Of a stretch of 6,083 nucleotides of DNA, positions 4,548 to 6,083 are shown piece after piece. The notes beneath the pieces are model-generated. The model was not told the DNA's origin. It saw nothing but the letters and a program-made list of their open reading frames with translations, and ran no database searches. The stretch comes from Phycisphaerae bacterium (GTDB lineage: Bacteria > Planctomycetota > Phycisphaerae > UBA1845). The stretch lies in contig JAJDDS010000640.1 of NCBI GenBank assembly GCA_029260195.1, forward strand, positions 1 to 6,083, read 5' to 3'. Numbering within the stretch: position 1 is the stretch's first letter; every line of letters begins with the position of its first letter. Made by a program: the position numbers and the translations under genes.

Positions 4548-6083
4548 ATGAACGCAATAATGTCGATCCTGGTCATCACCGTCGCGCTCGGCGGCGTCGA
4601 TGCGGACCATCGGCTTAATGAACCCGCGAACGGTCTGTTGACGAACGCGGGGATGGGGCCGTTTCAGGCGTCGCCGGGGCATCAGGAGAAGGTGCACGAC
4701 CGCTATCTGCCCACGCCCGCGCAACCCGAGGTGCTGCCGGAGCGGGCGTCCCTGGCGCAGGGATCGTTCGTCAGCGTGCAGGTGAACGTCGATGCGTTCG
4801 GGAACAACATATTCGGGGACGCCGCGAACGAGCCGTCGATCGCCGTCGATCCGAATGATCCGAACAGAATCGCCATCGGGTGGCGGCAGTTTGACAGCAT
4901 TGAATCCGATTTTCGCCAGGCGGGTGTCGCGTACAGCCAAGACGGCGGGGACACGTGGACATTCCCCGGCGTTCTTCAGCCGGGGCAGTTTCGCAGCGAC
5001 CCCGTACTCGATTCGGATGCTGACGGCAACTTCTACTACTACAGTCTCAGTACGCTAGCATCAGCCGAGTTCTTCAAGTCCACCGACGGCGGCGTCCACT
5101 GGACCGGTCCCGTCCCAGGGCGGGGCGGGGACAAGGCGTGGATCGCGGTCGATCGCACCGCCGGCGTCGGTCGAGGCAATATCTATGCATCGTGGAACAT
5201 ACAGTTCAGTTGCTGCAACGGTGATTTCACACGCTCGACCGACGGCGGAAAGTTCTTCATGGATCCCGTCCAACTGCCGCTGAGTCCGCGATGGGGGACG
5301 ATTTCGGTCGGCCCTGACGGGGAGGTCTACGAGTCGGGGATCGGGGCGACCGTCGTCAAGTCCACGAACGCCCAGGACCCTGGGGCGACGCCGTTCTTCT
5401 CGGGGACGTTCGTCGATTTGGGCGGGACGACGGTCTTCGCACAGGGACCGAACCCGGGCGGGCTCCTGGGCCAAGTGTGGATCGCGACGGACCACTCGGA
5501 TGGACCCTCTCGCGGAAACGTCTATCTGCTCGCGTCGGTGCGGCCGCTGCTTCCGAACGCGCTCGACGTCATGTTCGCCCGCAGCGCTGATGGTGGTCAG
5601 ACCTGGAGTTCCCCAGTCCGCGTCAACGACGATCCCACGGACAATGGCGCTTGGCAGTGGTTCGGAACGATGTCGGTCGCGCCGAACGGACGCATCGACG
5701 CATTCTGGAACGATACGCGTAACACCGCCATCGACAACCTCTCGCAGTTGTACTACGCGTACTCGACAGACACCGGTTTGACCTGGTCCGAGAACGTGGC
5801 GGTCAGCCCGGTTTTTGACAGTCATGTGGGCTGGCCGCAGCAGGCGAAGCTTGGCGACTATTACCATAGCGTCTCGGACGCAGCCGGCGTGAATCTCGCC
5901 TACGCGGCGACGTTTAACGGCGAGCAGGATGTGTACTTCCTGCGCGTTCACCACACGATCGGGGACAGTGACGCGGATAGTGACGGCGACACGGACCTGA
6001 TCGACTATGCGGCTTTTCAAGACTGCGTGACTGGTGACCATACGTCTCCCGACTATGTCCCGCCGTCGCAAGCATGCGAAGTG
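4548..6083 (+). CDS. Exported Asp-box (BNR repeat) beta-propeller protein with dockerin-like EF-hand tail, 3' end missing
   Basis: 512 codons are open to the window edge. The N-terminus (MNAIMSILVITVALGGVDA) looks like a signal peptide but lacks a basic n-region. Asp-box type motifs occur at YSQDGGDTW (129-137), KSTDGGVHW (177-185), RSTDGGKFF (229-237), RSADGGQTW (345-353) and YSTDTGLTW (405-413). Their spacing suits a sialidase-like beta-propeller. The first is preceded by NEPSIAVDPNDPNRIAIGW, common in planctomycete proteins of this kind. I see no catalytic RIP motif of GH33 sialidases, so enzyme activity should not be assumed. Residues 475-486 (DADSDGDTDLID) form a calcium-binding EF-hand loop, followed by YAAFQDC (487-493). 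This is the dockerin-like tail; a second loop probably follows just beyond the window. It is likely secreted or on the cell surface, with unknown ligand. It is transcribed alone as far as visible, 210 bases after hisS. Confidence 0.88.
   Translation, partial: MNAIMSILVITVALGGVDADHRLNEPANGLLTNAGMGPFQASPGHQEKVHDRYLPTPAQPEVLPERASLAQGSFVSVQVNVDAFGNNIFGDAANEPSIAVDPNDPNRIAIGWRQFDSIESDFRQAGVAYSQDGGDTWTFPGVLQPGQFRSDPVLDSDADGNFYYYSLSTLASAEFFKSTDGGVHWTGPVPGRGGDKAWIAVDRTAGVGRGNIYASWNIQFSCCNGDFTRSTDGGKFFMDPVQLPLSPRWGTISVGPDGEVYESGIGATVVKSTNAQDPGATPFFSGTFVDLGGTTVFAQGPNPGGLLGQVWIATDHSDGPSRGNVYLLASVRPLLPNALDVMFARSADGGQTWSSPVRVNDDPTDNGAWQWFGTMSVAPNGRIDAFWNDTRNTAIDNLSQLYYAYSTDTGLTWSENVAVSPVFDSHVGWPQQAKLGDYYHSVSDAAGVNLAYAATFNGEQDVYFLRVHHTIGDSDADSDGDTDLIDYAAFQDCVTGDHTSPDYVPPSQACEV

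Noticed and set aside
5061..6071. Minus-strand open frame of 336 codons antisense to the Asp-box gene
   Set aside because: It is arginine-rich with no motif, and the opposite strand carries repeated Asp-box motifs and an EF-hand in frame.
4548..6083. Calling the last gene an active sialidase
   Set aside because: Asp-boxes occur in many non-enzymatic propellers, and no GH33 RIP motif or catalytic set is visible.

Overview
The window is GC-rich and tightly packed, and looks like chromosomal DNA from a planctomycete, most likely of the Phycisphaerae type. The best clue is the last gene: an exported Asp-box protein ending in a single EF-hand loop followed by 'DYAAFQDC'. This is the dockerin-like C-terminal tail that planctomycetes append to many secreted proteins. 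The style of the histidyl-tRNA synthetase fits the same group. This placement is inference from sequence style, not a database result.

Layout. On the minus strand, bases 1-1646 hold a two-gene RNA-modification operon: rsmD (16S rRNA guanine-N2 methyltransferase), then a class II tRNA nucleotidyltransferase (cca). The two overlap by 4 bases (GTGA), and cca runs off the left edge. Bases 1647-1717 are a compact divergent control region. It has a near-consensus sigma70-type promoter facing right, and a weaker candidate promoter facing left that overlaps it. On the plus strand follow a YkgJ-family cysteine-cluster protein (1718-2158) and a putative lipoprotein of unknown function (2208-2948). Next come hisS (3030-4337), a 210-base intergenic stretch, and the Asp-box/BNR-repeat exported protein (4548 to the right edge, incomplete).

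How the genes fit together. cca, rsmD and hisS are translation housekeeping genes, for tRNA 3'-end synthesis, rRNA methylation and tRNA-His charging. The YkgJ protein and the lipoprotein appear co-transcribed, but nothing gives them a defined shared job. The last gene is a surface or secreted protein unrelated to the others.

Most notable points. (1) The lipoprotein has an 8-G run next to its start. An ATG overlapping the ykgJ stop is one base out of frame with it, and one extra G (or a -1 slip) would give a more convincing lipoprotein signal peptide. This could be phase variation, frameshifting or a homopolymer error. (2) Two direct copies of a 33-base imperfectly palindromic repeat (28/33 identical) bracket hisS. 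(3) HisS lacks the usual motif-3 arginine. No RNA genes, insertion sequences or CRISPR arrays were seen.
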